From assembly GCA_900471525.1 (NCBI GenBank), contig UCEZ01000031.1, forward strand, positions 1 through 64,000: DNA of 64,000 nt, given 5' to 3'. The DNA is from Hyphomicrobiales bacterium. Lineage in GTDB: Bacteria > Pseudomonadota > Alphaproteobacteria > Rhizobiales > Rhizobiaceae. Both the position numbers and the translations under genes were made by a program. The notes under the pieces were generated by a model. That model was not told the origin of the DNA. It did no database searches and saw only the letters and a list, made by a program, of their open reading frames with translations. Below are positions 34,476-43,729 of this stretch, in pieces. Positions within the stretch are counted from its first letter, which is position 1. Every line of letters begins with the position of its first letter.

Positions 34476-35302
34476 TTCAGGTCCTTCCAGATGCCGGTTG
34501 CAGCAATCTCACGTACATAATCGGAAAAATCATGCGGCGCCCGGCCGAGCGCCTGGAAAACACCATCCGTCAGGCTTTCATTGCGGCCGTCAAGAACGGT
34601 GGTGAAGAGATATGTCAGCAGCCAGATATAGTCCCCGGGAATCTGAGCCTGTTCCAGCAGGGCGGTATAATCACCGATCGACACTGTCGTATAGCGGATG
34701 TCCCGCCCGGTTTGACCGCTGATCTCGGCAATCGCCTCGCGGAATGTCATCAACCGCGGACCAGTCACCTCATAGGTCTTACCGGCATGGCCCGGCTCGG
34801 TCAGCGCGGCGGCAGCGATATCGGCGATGTCGTTGGCGTCAATGAACGGCTCCCTGACGTCACCGACCGGCAGGATCAGGTCGCCGCCCCGGATGCCTTC
34901 GACCATGAAAGTCTCGCTGAAGTTCTGAAAGAACCAGCTTGCACGGATGATTGTGTAGCGGGCGCCGGACGCCTTCAAAGCTTCCTCCGCGGCTAGGGCT
35001 TCATCTTCTCCTCGTCCCGACAGGAGAACGAGGTGCTGGACGCCTTTCTCGACTGCCAGGCGGGAGAGTGCGCGGATCGCCTCCACAGCGCCCGGCACGG
35101 CAAGGTCCGGCTGATAGCTGATATAGGCGGCACTGATGCCTTCGAGCGCGGCGGCCCAGCCCGTCGGGTCTGTCCAGTCAAACGCCGGGACGGTCGAGCG
35201 GGACGCAAGTCTCACTTGTTTTCCCCTCGCCGTAAGGCGTTCCGCAACGCGACGGCCGGTCTTGCCGCTGCCGCCGAGGATCAGGATCGTATCGCTGCTC
35301 AT
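34472..35302 (-). CDS. NmrA-like NAD(P)-binding atypical SDR
   Basis: A 276-residue protein with the NAD(P)-binding ILILGGSGKTGRRVAERL motif at the N-terminus and RLASRS at the second strand end, typical of NmrA/QOR2-like atypical short-chain proteins that act as redox sensors or quinone/enone reductases. The ATG at 35302 has a GGAG eight bases upstream; a GTG at 35311 would add three residues. It forms an operon with the DUF1772 gene and is divergent from a TetR regulator across a 102-base region holding a long palindrome. Confidence 0.85.
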   Translation of the reverse strand: MSSDTILILGGSGKTGRRVAERLTARGKQVRLASRSTVPAFDWTDPTGWAAALEGISAAYISYQPDLAVPGAVEAIRALSRLAVEKGVQHLVLLSGRGEDEALAAEEALKASGARYTIIRASWFFQNFSETFMVEGIRGGDLILPVGDVREPFIDANDIADIAAAALTEPGHAGKTYEVTGPRLMTFREAIAEISGQTGRDIRYTTVSIGDYTALLEQAQIPGDYIWLLTYLFTTVLDGRNESLTDGVFQALGRAPHDFSDYVREIAATGIWKDLK

Positions 35303-35325
35303 TGAGGTCACTCCCTTCGATTAAA

Positions 35326-35348
35326 AAATATGAGTAATACTCATATTT
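35326..35348. promoter_or_regulatory. TetR-type operator between NmrA-like and TetR genes
   Basis: AAATATGAGT and ACTCATATTT form a perfect 10-3-10 inverted repeat. It lies in the divergent region of the NmrA-like/DUF1772 operon and the first TetR gene, 24 bases before one start and 57 before the other, exactly where a regulator controlling both directions would bind. Confidence 0.65.
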
Positions 35349-35404
35349 GCCAAATGTGATAAACCCTCGTATTTTGATCGTCAAGGAAAATTTCGAAAGG
35401 ATAG

Positions 35405-36058
35405 ATGGTGGTCGCCGATCAGATAGCCCCCGCCGCTGTGCAGGACGATGAAGGAGTGATGCGCAGGGCGCCGATGCAGAAGCGCAGCCGCGAACGGGTC
35501 GAGCACATCTTGGCCTGTGCCTCCCGGCTTATTGCCGAGCGCGGCAGCGATACGATGCGGATGAGCGAAGTCGCCGAGTTGAGCGGCATCTCGATCGGCT
35601 CGCTCTACCAGTATTTTCCCGACAAGGCGGCGATCATCCGGACGCTGGCCGAGCGCTACAATGCCGTCTCGCGCACCTGCATCGCCGATGGCCTTGCCCA
35701 TGTGAAAACGGTCGAAGACTTGCGGCAGGCCTTCTCGGTGTTGATCGACGAATATTACGAGATCTTCCTGGCCGAGCCGGTCATTCGAGACATCTGGTCA
35801 GCGATGCAGGCCGACAAGACCTTGCGGGAGGTCGAACTGGCCGAAAGCCGCCAGAATGCAGCTCTTCTGGCTGCCGCCATGAAGCGCGCACTGCCGGATG
35901 AGGACCTGGAAAAACTCCAGGTTTCGGCCTTGCTTGTCATGTATTTCGGCGAATGCGCCATGCGGCTGGCGATCTCCACCGGTGAGACGGAAGGACGCGC
36001 ATTGGTCGAAGCTTACAAGCGCATGGCGTATCAGAGTTTCGAATCGACGGTCGCCTAG
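35405..36058 (+). CDS. TetR/AcrR family transcriptional regulator
   Basis: A 217-residue regulator. The helix-turn-helix spans about residues 27-70, with MSEVAELSGISIGSLYQYFPDKAAII as the recognition region. The ligand-binding C-terminal domain is typical in size. The ATG at 35405 is preceded by AAGGATAG. It likely binds the palindrome in its own upstream region and represses the divergent reductase/DUF1772 operon until an electrophile or drug-like ligand binds; the ligand class is inferred from the enzyme. Confidence 0.9.
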   Translation: MVVADQIAPAAVQDDEGVMRRAPMQKRSRERVEHILACASRLIAERGSDTMRMSEVAELSGISIGSLYQYFPDKAAIIRTLAERYNAVSRTCIADGLAHVKTVEDLRQAFSVLIDEYYEIFLAEPVIRDIWSAMQADKTLREVELAESRQNAALLAAAMKRALPDEDLEKLQVSALLVMYFGECAMRLAISTGETEGRALVEAYKRMAYQSFESTVA

Positions 36059-36100
36059 ATAGCAACGCCTCTTGACTCCGACAGGCCGCATCATTATAAC

Positions 36101-36120
36101 TGAGCATGTACTCACTCATT
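36101..36120. promoter_or_regulatory. Possible operator upstream of the second TetR gene
   Basis: TGAG and CTCA flank six bases at 36101-36114, and ACTCACTCATT at 36110-36120 is the reverse complement, with one mismatch, of the left half-site of the operator before the SDR gene. The same regulator may thus bind both places. The overlap with the TTG start region would fit autorepression. Confidence 0.4.
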
Positions 36121-36703
36121 GGATAAATTCTTGGCCCGTCCCCTTAGCGAAGACAAACGCAATGCCATCCTCAGTGCTGCCACAGAAGCCGTGGCCGCAC
36201 TCGGCATCGGTGCGTCGACCGCCGGGATCGCCAAAGGTGCCGGGGTCGCGGAGGGGTCGCTGTTTACCTATTTCAGCAACAAGGACGATTTGCTGAACCA
36301 GCTTTACCTCCACCTGAAGTCCGAGTTCCGGACCATGCTGATCGACGGCTATCCCGCTGAGGCCAGTGTCAAGGATCGCTGCCGGCACTTGTGGGATCGC
36401 TCCATCGACTGGGGCGCGACCAGCCCGGCAAAACGCAAGGCGATGCGCCAGCTGACTGTTTCGGACAAGATCACCGAAGCCACCCGCAAGGCGGGCGCAG
36501 AAGGCTTCCGCGACATGCAAGCGATGCTTGACGAGGGTTTTGTCACCGGTGTGCTGCGCCATCAGCCGATCGCCTTCGTCGGTGGGATCGTCGAATCCCT
36601 TGCCGAAATGGTCCTCGAATTCATCGCCCGCGACCCCGCCAATGTAAGTACCTACAAGAGCGCCGGTTTCGACGCTTTCTGGGGGGCCATCGCGGCCCGA
36701 TAG
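36119..36703 (+). CDS. TetR/AcrR family transcriptional regulator
   Basis: A 194-residue regulator with helix-turn-helix GIGASTAGIAKGAGVAEG and LFTYFSNKDDLL at about residues 25-55. The frame has no early ATG; a TTG at 36119, with no clear ribosome site, or a TTG at 36131 must be used, so translation is probably weak. The gene is followed in the same direction by an SDR gene whose upstream region carries a strong palindrome with the same half-site as the region before this gene, so it likely represses both. Confidence 0.87.
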   Translation: MDKFLARPLSEDKRNAILSAATEAVAALGIGASTAGIAKGAGVAEGSLFTYFSNKDDLLNQLYLHLKSEFRTMLIDGYPAEASVKDRCRHLWDRSIDWGATSPAKRKAMRQLTVSDKITEATRKAGAEGFRDMQAMLDEGFVTGVLRHQPIAFVGGIVESLAEMVLEFIARDPANVSTYKSAGFDAFWGAIAAR

Positions 36704-36723
36704 CAGCTTTATTTTTCACCAAA

Positions 36724-36749
36724 ATAATGAGTGAGCAATCATTCATTAT
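36724..36749. promoter_or_regulatory. TetR-type operator upstream of the SDR gene
   Basis: ATAATGAGTGA and TCATTCATTAT flank GCAA: an 11-4-11 inverted repeat with one mismatched pair. It ends 22 bases before the SDR start and begins 20 bases after the TetR stop. Its half-site recurs before the TetR gene. Confidence 0.65.
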
Positions 36750-36771
36750 CTTAGCAACGAAGGAAAATGAC

Positions 36772-37641
36772 ATGTCTAAAGTATGGTTGATTACCGGTAG
36801 CGCCAACGGCCTTGGCCGCAATATCGCCGAAGCGATCCTTAGCCGCGGTGACCGTCTCGTCGCCACCGCTCGAGACCCGCAACGCCTTTCCGCCCTCAAG
36901 GACCAATACGCCGACCAGGTCCGCACCGCAGCACTTGATGTCACCGATGCGGCAGCAGCCGAAGCGGCGGTGAAGCTTGCCGTCGATGAATTCGGGTCGC
37001 TCGATGTCCTCGTCAACAATGCCGGCTACGGCAATGTCGCACCGTTCGAGCAGACCGCGGCCGAGGCTTTCAAGGCCCAGATCGACACCAACTTCTACGG
37101 CGTCGTCAATCTCGCCCGCGCCGCCCTGCCCGTCATGCGCGGTCAGCGCTCCGGCCATATCATCAACATTTCCTCGGTCGGCGGCCGCATCGCAACACCA
37201 GGCCTCAGCGCCTACCAGTCGGCCAAATGGGCAGTCGGCGGCTTTACCGAAGTCCTGGCGATGGAAGCGGCAGCCTTTGGCGTCAAGGTGATTGCGGTCG
37301 AGCCGGGTGGCATGCGGACCAACTGGGGCCACGTCGCGCGCGGCAGCGTTCCGGCAATCCTCCCGGACTACGAACCGAGCGTCGGGGCGATAACGGCCCT
37401 GCTCGCGGCCTATGTCGGCAAGGAGTTTGGCGATCCCGACAAGATCGCGCAGGTCATCATCGACCTGGCCGGCCGCACCGATCTTCCTGCGCATCTGCTC
37501 CTCGGCAGCGATGCCCTCCATATGTACAAGCAGACCGAAGCCGTCCGCAGCAAGGCCACTGACGACTGGGCAGCCGTCACCACTTCCACCGATTTCGAAG
37601 GCAGCGATTTCTCGGTTTTCGCGGACGTGCTCAAAGCCTGA
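36772..37641 (+). CDS. Short-chain dehydrogenase/reductase
   Basis: A 289-residue classical SDR. The nucleotide-binding TGSANGLGR motif is at residues 8-16, the NNAGYG motif near 85, the catalytic serine in NISSVGG near 137 and the Y-x3-K pair in AYQSAKWAV near 150. The ATG at 36772 has GAAGGA upstream; the frame is open from 36727, but that overlaps the operator. C-terminal sequence fits the oxidoreductase group with broad carbonyl substrates. The upstream TetR gene and palindrome suggest ligand-induced expression. Confidence 0.9.
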   Translation: MSKVWLITGSANGLGRNIAEAILSRGDRLVATARDPQRLSALKDQYADQVRTAALDVTDAAAAEAAVKLAVDEFGSLDVLVNNAGYGNVAPFEQTAAEAFKAQIDTNFYGVVNLARAALPVMRGQRSGHIINISSVGGRIATPGLSAYQSAKWAVGGFTEVLAMEAAAFGVKVIAVEPGGMRTNWGHVARGSVPAILPDYEPSVGAITALLAAYVGKEFGDPDKIAQVIIDLAGRTDLPAHLLLGSDALHMYKQTEAVRSKATDDWAAVTTSTDFEGSDFSVFADVLKA

Positions 37642-37969
37642 ACGTTCGGACGGGGTGGCGCGAAGACCTCGTACGTACCCCCGGACGGCAAATAAAGCCA
37701 CTTCTTGACATGGGGAGGTCGTTGGGAGGTGAGGCGAGAACCACAAACTCCGTCATCCTCGGGCTCGTCCCGGGGATCCAGCCAGCCCAAGTCATTGGGC
37801 TGAAAGAGTCTTTTGACCCGACGGACGTCGGGTCACTGGATGCCCGCCACAAGGGCGAGCATGACGGAGAATGGGGCTGCCGTCGTCGTCAAACAACATC
37901 GCCCGAATGGGGCAATAACGACCTGGAAAATTCCCCGCGCCACTTCCAACACATACGCGAAGCACGGAG
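37642..37969. other. Intergenic region between SDR and GMC oxidoreductase genes
   Basis: These 328 bases separate convergent genes. Beyond the RIME-like repeat at 37748-37869 I see no gene: short frames that run through it have no recognisable protein features. Confidence 0.6.
37748..37869. repeat. RIME-like mosaic palindromic intergenic element
   Basis: About 122 bases between convergent genes. The outer ends CTCCGTCATCCTCGGGCTC and, at the right, GCGAGCATGACGGAG are imperfect inverted copies. Inside lie two further palindromes: AGCCCAA/TTGGGCT around GTCA (37784-37801) and GACCCGAC/GTCGGGTC around GGAC (37815-37834), both perfect. The sequence style (CGTCAT...CTCGGGC...GGATCCA) matches Rhizobium-specific intergenic mosaic elements, non-coding repeats known from rhizobial genomes. 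It may end both transcripts. Copy number elsewhere cannot be seen here. Confidence 0.7.
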
Positions 37970-39589
37970 CTACACCCCCGACAAAATACTCTCCGCAGCC
38001 TTTTCTGCGATCATGATCACCGGCGAGTTGGTGTTGCCAGAGACGATCGTCGGCATGATCGAGGCATCGACCACCCGCAATTTCGCCACCCCATGAACGC
38101 GCAACTGCGGATCGACCACCGCCATCGTGTCGCTGCCCATCTTGCAGGTCCCAACCGGGTGAAAGATCGTCGTGGCAATATCGCCGACCCGGCGGATGAG
38201 CTCTTCGTCGCTCTGATATTCCGTCCCCGGCAGCATCTCCTGCGGCCGGTATTTCCGGATGGCCTCTGCCTCCATCAAGCGGCGGGCATGGCGGATGGAT
38301 TTCGTCGCGACGATCTGGTCTCCCGCCGTCGAAAGGTAATTCGGGCGGATCTCGGGTGCCACCGAAACGTCGGGACCGCCGACATGCACCGTCCCCCGGC
38401 TTTCCGGCCGCAGGTTGCAGACGGACACGGTGACGGCGGGATATTTGTGCAGCGGCTCGCCGAGCCGGTCGGTGCTGAGTGGCTGCACGTGATATTCGAG
38501 ATCGGCCGTCGCTGCAGCCGGATCGCTCTTGGCAAAGATGCCGAGCTGGCTCGGCGCCATCGACAGCGGGCCGGACCGGCGCAGCATATATTCGAGCCCC
38601 ATGCCCGCCCGGGTGAACAGGTTGTGATAGAGCTGGTTCAGCGTCTTGGCACCCTCGATGCGAAAGACCGTGCGGATCTGCAGATGGTCCTGCAGATTTT
38701 CTCCAACGCCTGGAAGTTCATGGGCGACGTCCAATCCGGCAGCGGCTAATACGTCGGGACGGCCGACCCCGGAAAGCTCCAGGATTTTCGGCGAATTGAT
38801 CGCACCTGCGGACAGCACGACCTCACGATTGGCGCGGGCAAAATGGATCTGCCCGTTCAGCCGGAACCGCACGCCGGTCACCATCCTGCCGTCGAACTCC
38901 AGCCGCTCTGTCTCGGCCCCGGTCAGAACCCGCAGATTGGCCCGCTTCATCACCGGGCGCAGGAAGGCCTTGGTCGTGTTCCAGCGCAGTCCGCCACGCT
39001 GGTTGACCTCGAAATAGCCTGAGCCCTCATTGTCGCCGTCGTTGAAATCGTCGGTTTTCGGAATACCGAGTTCTTCCGCTGCATCGCGAAAGGCGTCGAG
39101 GATCGGCCAGGAAAGCCGCTGCTTTTCCACCCGCCACTCGCCGCCTCCCCCGTGTATCGAAGACTTGCCGCGATAATTGTCCTCGGACTTTAGGAAATAG
39201 GGCAGCACATCATCCCAGCCCCAGCCGGAATTGCCCGCCTGCCGCCAGCCGTCATAGTCTGCCGCCTGCCCGCGCATGTAGATCATGCCGTTGATCGACG
39301 AGCAGCCGCCCAGCACTTTTCCACGCGGATACGGCAAGGACCGGCCGTTCAACCCTGCTTCCGCCTCGGTCTTCATCATCCAGTCTGTGCGCGGATTACC
39401 CATGCAGTAGAGATAGCCGATCGGCACATGCACCCAGTGATACCGGTCGCTACCGCCCGCTTCGAGCAAGAGCACGCGGTTCTTTGGATCGGCCGAGAGC
39501 CTGTTGGCCAGAACGCATCCCGCCGATCCCGCGCCGACAACGATGAAGTCGTAGCTTCCCGCATCAATCGCTGCATCATTCACACGCAT
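37970..39589 (-). CDS. GMC family FAD oxidoreductase (choline dehydrogenase-like)
   Basis: A 539-residue FAD alcohol dehydrogenase. The dinucleotide motif [18 protein letters not shown] is near residue 10, the GMC signature [15 protein letters not shown] near 85, and the catalytic pair region is [11 protein letters not shown] near 472 with [15 protein letters not shown] at the end. It resembles BetA-like enzymes that oxidise primary alcohols and polyols. The ATG at 39589 lies two bases after the kinase stop, so it is the last gene of the long polyol-type operon and may oxidise the transported substrate or a product. Confidence 0.9.
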   Translation of the reverse strand: MRVNDAAIDAGSYDFIVVGAGSAGCVLANRLSADPKNRVLLLEAGGSDRYHWVHVPIGYLYCMGNPRTDWMMKTEAEAGLNGRSLPYPRGKVLGGCSSINGMIYMRGQAADYDGWRQAGNSGWGWDDVLPYFLKSEDNYRGKSSIHGGGGEWRVEKQRLSWPILDAFRDAAEELGIPKTDDFNDGDNEGSGYFEVNQRGGLRWNTTKAFLRPVMKRANLRVLTGAETERLEFDGRMVTGVRFRLNGQIHFARANREVVLSAGAINSPKILELSGVGRPDVLAAAGLDVAHELPGVGENLQDHLQIRTVFRIEGAKTLNQLYHNLFTRAGMGLEYMLRRSGPLSMAPSQLGIFAKSDPAAATADLEYHVQPLSTDRLGEPLHKYPAVTVSVCNLRPESRGTVHVGGPDVSVAPEIRPNYLSTAGDQIVATKSIRHARRLMEAEAIRKYRPQEMLPGTEYQSDEELIRRVGDIATTIFHPVGTCKMGSDTMAVVDPQLRVHGVAKLRVVDASIMPTIVSGNTNSPVIMIAEKAAESILSGV

Positions 39590-39591
39590 GT

Positions 39592-41121
39592 TCACGCCGC
39601 CACTCCAGCAACAACAGGCTGCGCCGCCGTCAGACGCCGCCAAAGCGGTGCCATGGCTTCGGCGATATCCTGATAGAGAGCGTAGCGCCGCGCATAATGC
39701 GCCTCAAGCGAGACATTCGGACGATAATGCCGCTCGGTCTGGACCATCGCCGCCGCACCGGCACCGAAATCCGTGAAGATACCGACGCCGGTTCCGGCCG
39801 CAATCGCAGCCCCCAGCGCACCGGTTTCACGCGAGCGGGCGACAGTGACGGGAACGCCAAGCACATCGGCAAAGATCTGCGGCCAGATCAGGCTGCGCGA
39901 TCCGCCGCCGGACAGGACCGCCTCGTTAAACACCGCACCCGCTTTGCGGATCGTCTCGATGTGGGCGCGATGACCGAAGGCGACACCTTCGAGCAGCGCG
40001 CGCACGAGATGCCCCTTGGTGTGCCAGCCGGCAATGCCATAGAAGCCCGCCCGCGCATGGCCGTCCTGCTGGGCGCCGTAGAGATAGGGATGATAGAGCG
40101 GATCGTCCGCCGCGGGCTCGACGGCCCCGGCCAGCGCGCAGCAGGCATCGAAGGGCGAAACACCTTCCGCATGCTCGCCTTCAAAGAACTCCCTGACCAG
40201 CCATTCGAGATTGGCGGCCGAGGTGGCACTGTTTTCCATCGCCATGTAGCGGCTGCGATCGAAAGTCGAGGACATGAACACCGGCCCATCGAGATCGGGG
40301 CCGTCGATGATGACCTGGTTGATGCTCCAGGTGCCGGCGATGATCGAGGCACTGCCGGTGCACGTAACGCCCGAGCCGAGCGCCGAGGCGACAACGTCGA
40401 ACAGTCCGCCAACCACCGGCGTGCCGGCGGCGAGACCGGTTTGGCTCGCCACCTCTTCCGTCACCGTGCCGGCGATATCGGCGCTTTCGACGAGCCGCGG
40501 CAGGAGATCCATGCAATCGCCAAGGCCATAGGCCTCCATCAACGCCCTGTCGTAGCGGCGCCCGGCGAGATCGAGCAGACCGGCACCGGACATGTCGGAC
40601 ACCTCGCTGACGCGCTCGCCGGTGAGGCGGTTGACGATGAAATCCTTGGAAAAGAACACCGTACCGATGCGGCTGAACTGTTCCGGCCGGTGGCGCTTCA
40701 GCCAGGCCAGTAAAGTCGGCGTCTGCGATGGCCATGGACGCTGGCGGGCTATCGGATAAGTCCGTTCGCCGACGCCCGATCCTCGCCATTCATCGACCAG
40801 ACCGGCCGCCCGCGTATCGAGCGACTGGATGCCGAGCAGCGGAGCGCCATCGCGATCGAGCGCATAGAGACCGTTGCCATGCCCGGCGCAGCCGATCGCC
40901 GCGATCTCCTCCGGCTGGATCTTCGCCCGTTCGATGCAGGCGCGAATAACCTGCCGTGCATTGCTCCAAAGCTCGTCCAGACCACGCTCGACATGGCCCG
41001 GGCTCGGCATGCGGCTGTGTCCCTCCTCGCAGGCATAAGCGATTTCGTTGCCCGCCCGGTCGAAAATCACCGCCTTGATGACAGTGTTTCCGGCGTCGAG
41101 CCCCAAAAGATAGTCTCCCAT
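39592..41121 (-). CDS. FGGY family carbohydrate kinase, LyxK-like
   Basis: A 509-residue kinase. The N-terminal phosphate motif [17 protein letters not shown] and the first-domain segment [16 protein letters not shown], then QSLDTRAA, resemble L-xylulose kinase LyxK. The C-terminal domain has GTWSINQV and the ATP-binding [20 protein letters not shown]. It should phosphorylate a ketopentose or related ketose/polyol. The ATG at 41121 is preceded by GAGGGG; the frame stays open far upstream only by chance across the aldolase gene. It sits between the aldolase and GMC genes of one operon. Confidence 0.88.
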   Translation of the reverse strand: MGDYLLGLDAGNTVIKAVIFDRAGNEIAYACEEGHSRMPSPGHVERGLDELWSNARQVIRACIERAKIQPEEIAAIGCAGHGNGLYALDRDGAPLLGIQSLDTRAAGLVDEWRGSGVGERTYPIARQRPWPSQTPTLLAWLKRHRPEQFSRIGTVFFSKDFIVNRLTGERVSEVSDMSGAGLLDLAGRRYDRALMEAYGLGDCMDLLPRLVESADIAGTVTEEVASQTGLAAGTPVVGGLFDVVASALGSGVTCTGSASIIAGTWSINQVIIDGPDLDGPVFMSSTFDRSRYMAMENSATSAANLEWLVREFFEGEHAEGVSPFDACCALAGAVEPAADDPLYHPYLYGAQQDGHARAGFYGIAGWHTKGHLVRALLEGVAFGHRAHIETIRKAGAVFNEAVLSGGGSRSLIWPQIFADVLGVPVTVARSRETGALGAAIAAGTGVGIFTDFGAGAAAMVQTERHYRPNVSLEAHYARRYALYQDIAEAMAPLWRRLTAAQPVVAGVAA

Positions 41122-41153
41122 GCAGAACCCCTCCCAAGGTCCGAAATCGCTGC

Positions 41154-41996
41154 TCAGCCCTGCTGATAGAGCGCAAAAGCCTGTTCGCCGCTCGCGTTCT
41201 CGTGGATGATCTCCATCAACCCGCGCACCACGGCGCTCGGATTGGCGTGCTGGTAGATATTGCGCCCATAGACCATGCCCATTGCACCCTGCCGCATCAA
41301 GGCCGCAGACTTGTCGAAAACGGCGCGAAGGTCCTCCTTGCCGCCACCGCGCACCAGAACCGGGCATCTGGCGGCTTCCACGACCCTGTGGAAATCCTCC
41401 GCATTGTCGGTCGGATCGGCCTTGACGATATCTGCGCCCATCTCGCGGGCAAGCCGCGTCAGCGTGACGATCCTGTCGGCATCGCCATCGACCATGTAGC
41501 CGCCCTTTTCGGTGACTGGCTGCATCACCAGCGGTTCGATCATCAGCGGCATGCCATATTTGTCGCAATCGGCCCGAACGCGGGAAATGTTCTGCACGCA
41601 CTGGCGGAACAGGTCCGGCTCGTCCGGCAGCATGAACAAGTTGACGACGACGCAGGCCGCATCCATCGCGATCGCCCCGACCAGCGGCTCGGCTTCGTTC
41701 TGCAATACCGCCCACATGTCGCGGTGGCGGATGCGATTATAGGGATTGCCCATGTCGATGCGCATGACCAGCGCCGGCTTATCCTTGCCGGGGATATCCT
41801 GCAGCAGGTCCGCCTGGCCATAGTTCATCTGGATCGCATCCGGGCCGGCAGAGACCAGCGCCTTGACCACAGCCTGGATGTCCTCCAGCCCGTTCAGGAA
41901 GGACGGCTCGTTGCAGACGCCGTGATCGATCGCCACGTCGAGGCAGCGGCCGCCGCCGAACAGCCGGTTCATCCGGACTTTGCTGTTGTGTCGCAT
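41154..41996 (-). CDS. DhnA-type class I aldolase (LsrF-like)
   Basis: A 280-residue TIM-barrel enzyme of the DeoC/FbaB/LsrF family. LDVAIDHGVCNEP near residue 19 and the Schiff-base lysine in ADIVKADPTDN near 190 are the family landmarks, with a phosphate-binding RGGGKED segment near 217. Members cleave ketose phosphates or, for LsrF, act as a thiolase on phospho-AI-2 breakdown products. The start lies inside the end of the GlpD-like gene (28-base overlap). In this operon it would act after the kinase and the GlpD-like dehydrogenase. Confidence 0.87.
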   Translation of the reverse strand: MRHNSKVRMNRLFGGGRCLDVAIDHGVCNEPSFLNGLEDIQAVVKALVSAGPDAIQMNYGQADLLQDIPGKDKPALVMRIDMGNPYNRIRHRDMWAVLQNEAEPLVGAIAMDAACVVVNLFMLPDEPDLFRQCVQNISRVRADCDKYGMPLMIEPLVMQPVTEKGGYMVDGDADRIVTLTRLAREMGADIVKADPTDNAEDFHRVVEAARCPVLVRGGGKEDLRAVFDKSAALMRQGAMGMVYGRNIYQHANPSAVVRGLMEIIHENASGEQAFALYQQG

Positions 41997-43717
41997 TTTG
42001 TGCTCCTTGGTTCGTTCCTTGCGGAAAGCATGTCTTCATCGACGCCGTGGCGTTCGGTGAGAAGGGTGAGAAAACGGGTGCGCTCGCCGGCGCGCTGCGC
42101 TGATGTCCAGCGCTTTTCCTGCGCCAAGAGATCGAGAACGGCGTCCATCATGTCGAGTGAGAGTTCGCCCGAGATGGCCAGCGTGGTGCGCCGCAAAAGC
42201 AGGTCGTCGAGATGTTCGACCGCTTCGTCGCGGATCAGGAACTGGAATTCGCGCACCGAATAACCGGTATGCGGCAGGGGTACATTGGGGCCAGCGGCGA
42301 TGAACCCGGCGACCGCCTCGGCATCCGTGCCATAGCGGGCGAAGAGTTCAGCCATGTGCGCACCAGAAAGGCCTTTGGCTGTCGCCACCTGCGCAAGCCA
42401 GACGGGCGTGTTCGTAGGAAATGCCCGCCCGCCGCCGATCGGCAGATCGGTTGTCGCAACACGGCGCTGCCTGCCGAGCCTTTCCAGCGTCATGTCGGCC
42501 GCAAGCTCCCCGAAAGACCGGAATGTCGTCCATTTGCCGCCGATCATGCAGAGCACTGGCAGACCACCATCCTTCGGCTCCACGACCGTGCAGAAATGAT
42601 CACGCGGAATGCGGCCGGTAAAGCTGTCGGTGCTGGCGGGCAGCGGCCGCACGCCGGCAAACTGGAAGACGATCTCCTCCGGCCGGATGGTGATATCAGG
42701 CAGCACGAAGGCAAGCGATTGCAGGATGTAGTCCCGCTCGTCCGCCTCGCAGCGCACCGTTTCCGGATCATCGACGCGGATGTCGGTGGAGCCGACGAGA
42801 ACCTTGCCGAGATAGGGAAACAGGATACAGATCCGCCCGTCCTCGTTCTCGTAATAGATCATGTGATCGGCGAGCGCGTTGAGCAAATCCGCATTGTCGA
42901 TGATCAGGTGCGAGCCCTTCGTGCCGCCCATCAGGGGCGCCGTGCGCGACTGTGGCGGAAGCAGGGTTTCATTGGCGATATCGATCCAGCCGCCGGCGGC
43001 GTTGATGATCAACGCCGGTTCGACGGCCACGGATGCGCTGCTGACCTGGTCCTCGACACGATATTGGCCGTCTTCGGTCCGGCGTAGCTCTGCATAGTTC
43101 AGCGCTCGCGCCTCGCCGTTTGCAGCGAGGCCATCCCGCAACAGCTCGATGCCCAGCCGTTCCGGATGGCTGACCCAGGCGTCGAAATAAGTCGCCGAAC
43201 TCTTGATGCCGGGATTGAGCGCAGGCCATTTCGCAAGCGTCGTACGCCGGCCGCGAAACTGGTGGCGCGGCATCAGCGCCCGCTTGCGCGTCAGGAAATC
43301 GTAGATGCTGAGGCCCACCTTGATGGCGACCGCGCCGCGCCGGCTCGGCCGGCGGCTAAGGCCCAAAAACCTGACGATGCCGTTGCCGAGACCGGAGAAG
43401 ATATCGAATACCGGCACGGTCGTCGGCAGCGGCGCGACATAATGCGGCGCGTTGCGCAACAGCCGATCCCGCTCGACCAGCGATTCCTGCACCAGCTTGA
43501 ATTCGCCGTTTTCCAGATACCGAAGCCCGCCATGCACCATGCGCGACAGCGCCGAACTGGCGCCGGAGCAATAGTCATGCTTCTCGACGAGCAGCACGTT
43601 CAGCCCCTGCAACGCCAGCTCGCGGAAAACGCTGATGCCGTTGATGCCGCCGCCGATGACGCACACGTCCACCTTCGGGCTCCGGCGAAGCCCGTCCAAT
43701 ATCTCTTCACGTTTCAT
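41969..43717 (-). CDS. FAD-dependent glycerol-3-phosphate dehydrogenase-like (GlpD/EryB type)
   Basis: A 582-residue flavoprotein of the GlpD family, which oxidises sn-glycerol 3-phosphate or, in EryB, erythritol 4-phosphate, feeding electrons to quinones at the membrane. The FAD site is VCVIGGGINGISVFREL (residues 18-34) and ASSALSRMVHGGLRYLENGEFKLV, shown here only as a landmark near residue 53, is the GlpD signature. The C-terminal domain is of full length. The gene is 12 bases from the aldo/keto reductase and overlaps the aldolase. The polyol phosphate oxidised is unknown; glycerol 3-phosphate remains an alternative. Confidence 0.87.
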   Translation of the reverse strand: MKREEILDGLRRSPKVDVCVIGGGINGISVFRELALQGLNVLLVEKHDYCSGASSALSRMVHGGLRYLENGEFKLVQESLVERDRLLRNAPHYVAPLPTTVPVFDIFSGLGNGIVRFLGLSRRPSRRGAVAIKVGLSIYDFLTRKRALMPRHQFRGRRTTLAKWPALNPGIKSSATYFDAWVSHPERLGIELLRDGLAANGEARALNYAELRRTEDGQYRVEDQVSSASVAVEPALIINAAGGWIDIANETLLPPQSRTAPLMGGTKGSHLIIDNADLLNALADHMIYYENEDGRICILFPYLGKVLVGSTDIRVDDPETVRCEADERDYILQSLAFVLPDITIRPEEIVFQFAGVRPLPASTDSFTGRIPRDHFCTVVEPKDGGLPVLCMIGGKWTTFRSFGELAADMTLERLGRQRRVATTDLPIGGGRAFPTNTPVWLAQVATAKGLSGAHMAELFARYGTDAEAVAGFIAAGPNVPLPHTGYSVREFQFLIRDEAVEHLDDLLLRRTTLAISGELSLDMMDAVLDLLAQEKRWTSAQRAGERTRFLTLLTERHGVDEDMLSARNEPRSTKCDTTAKSG

Positions 43718-43729
43718 GATGGCGACCCG

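Noticed and set aside
37710-38096. A 128-codon plus-strand frame through the intergenic repeat
   Set aside because: Its open length comes from the RIME-like repeat and the antisense end of the GMC gene; no protein feature or ribosome site.
39592-41715. A 707-codon continuous frame suggesting an aldolase-kinase fusion
   Set aside because: Only the part from 41121 reads as a kinase. The N-terminal 198 residues are the aldolase gene in the wrong frame.
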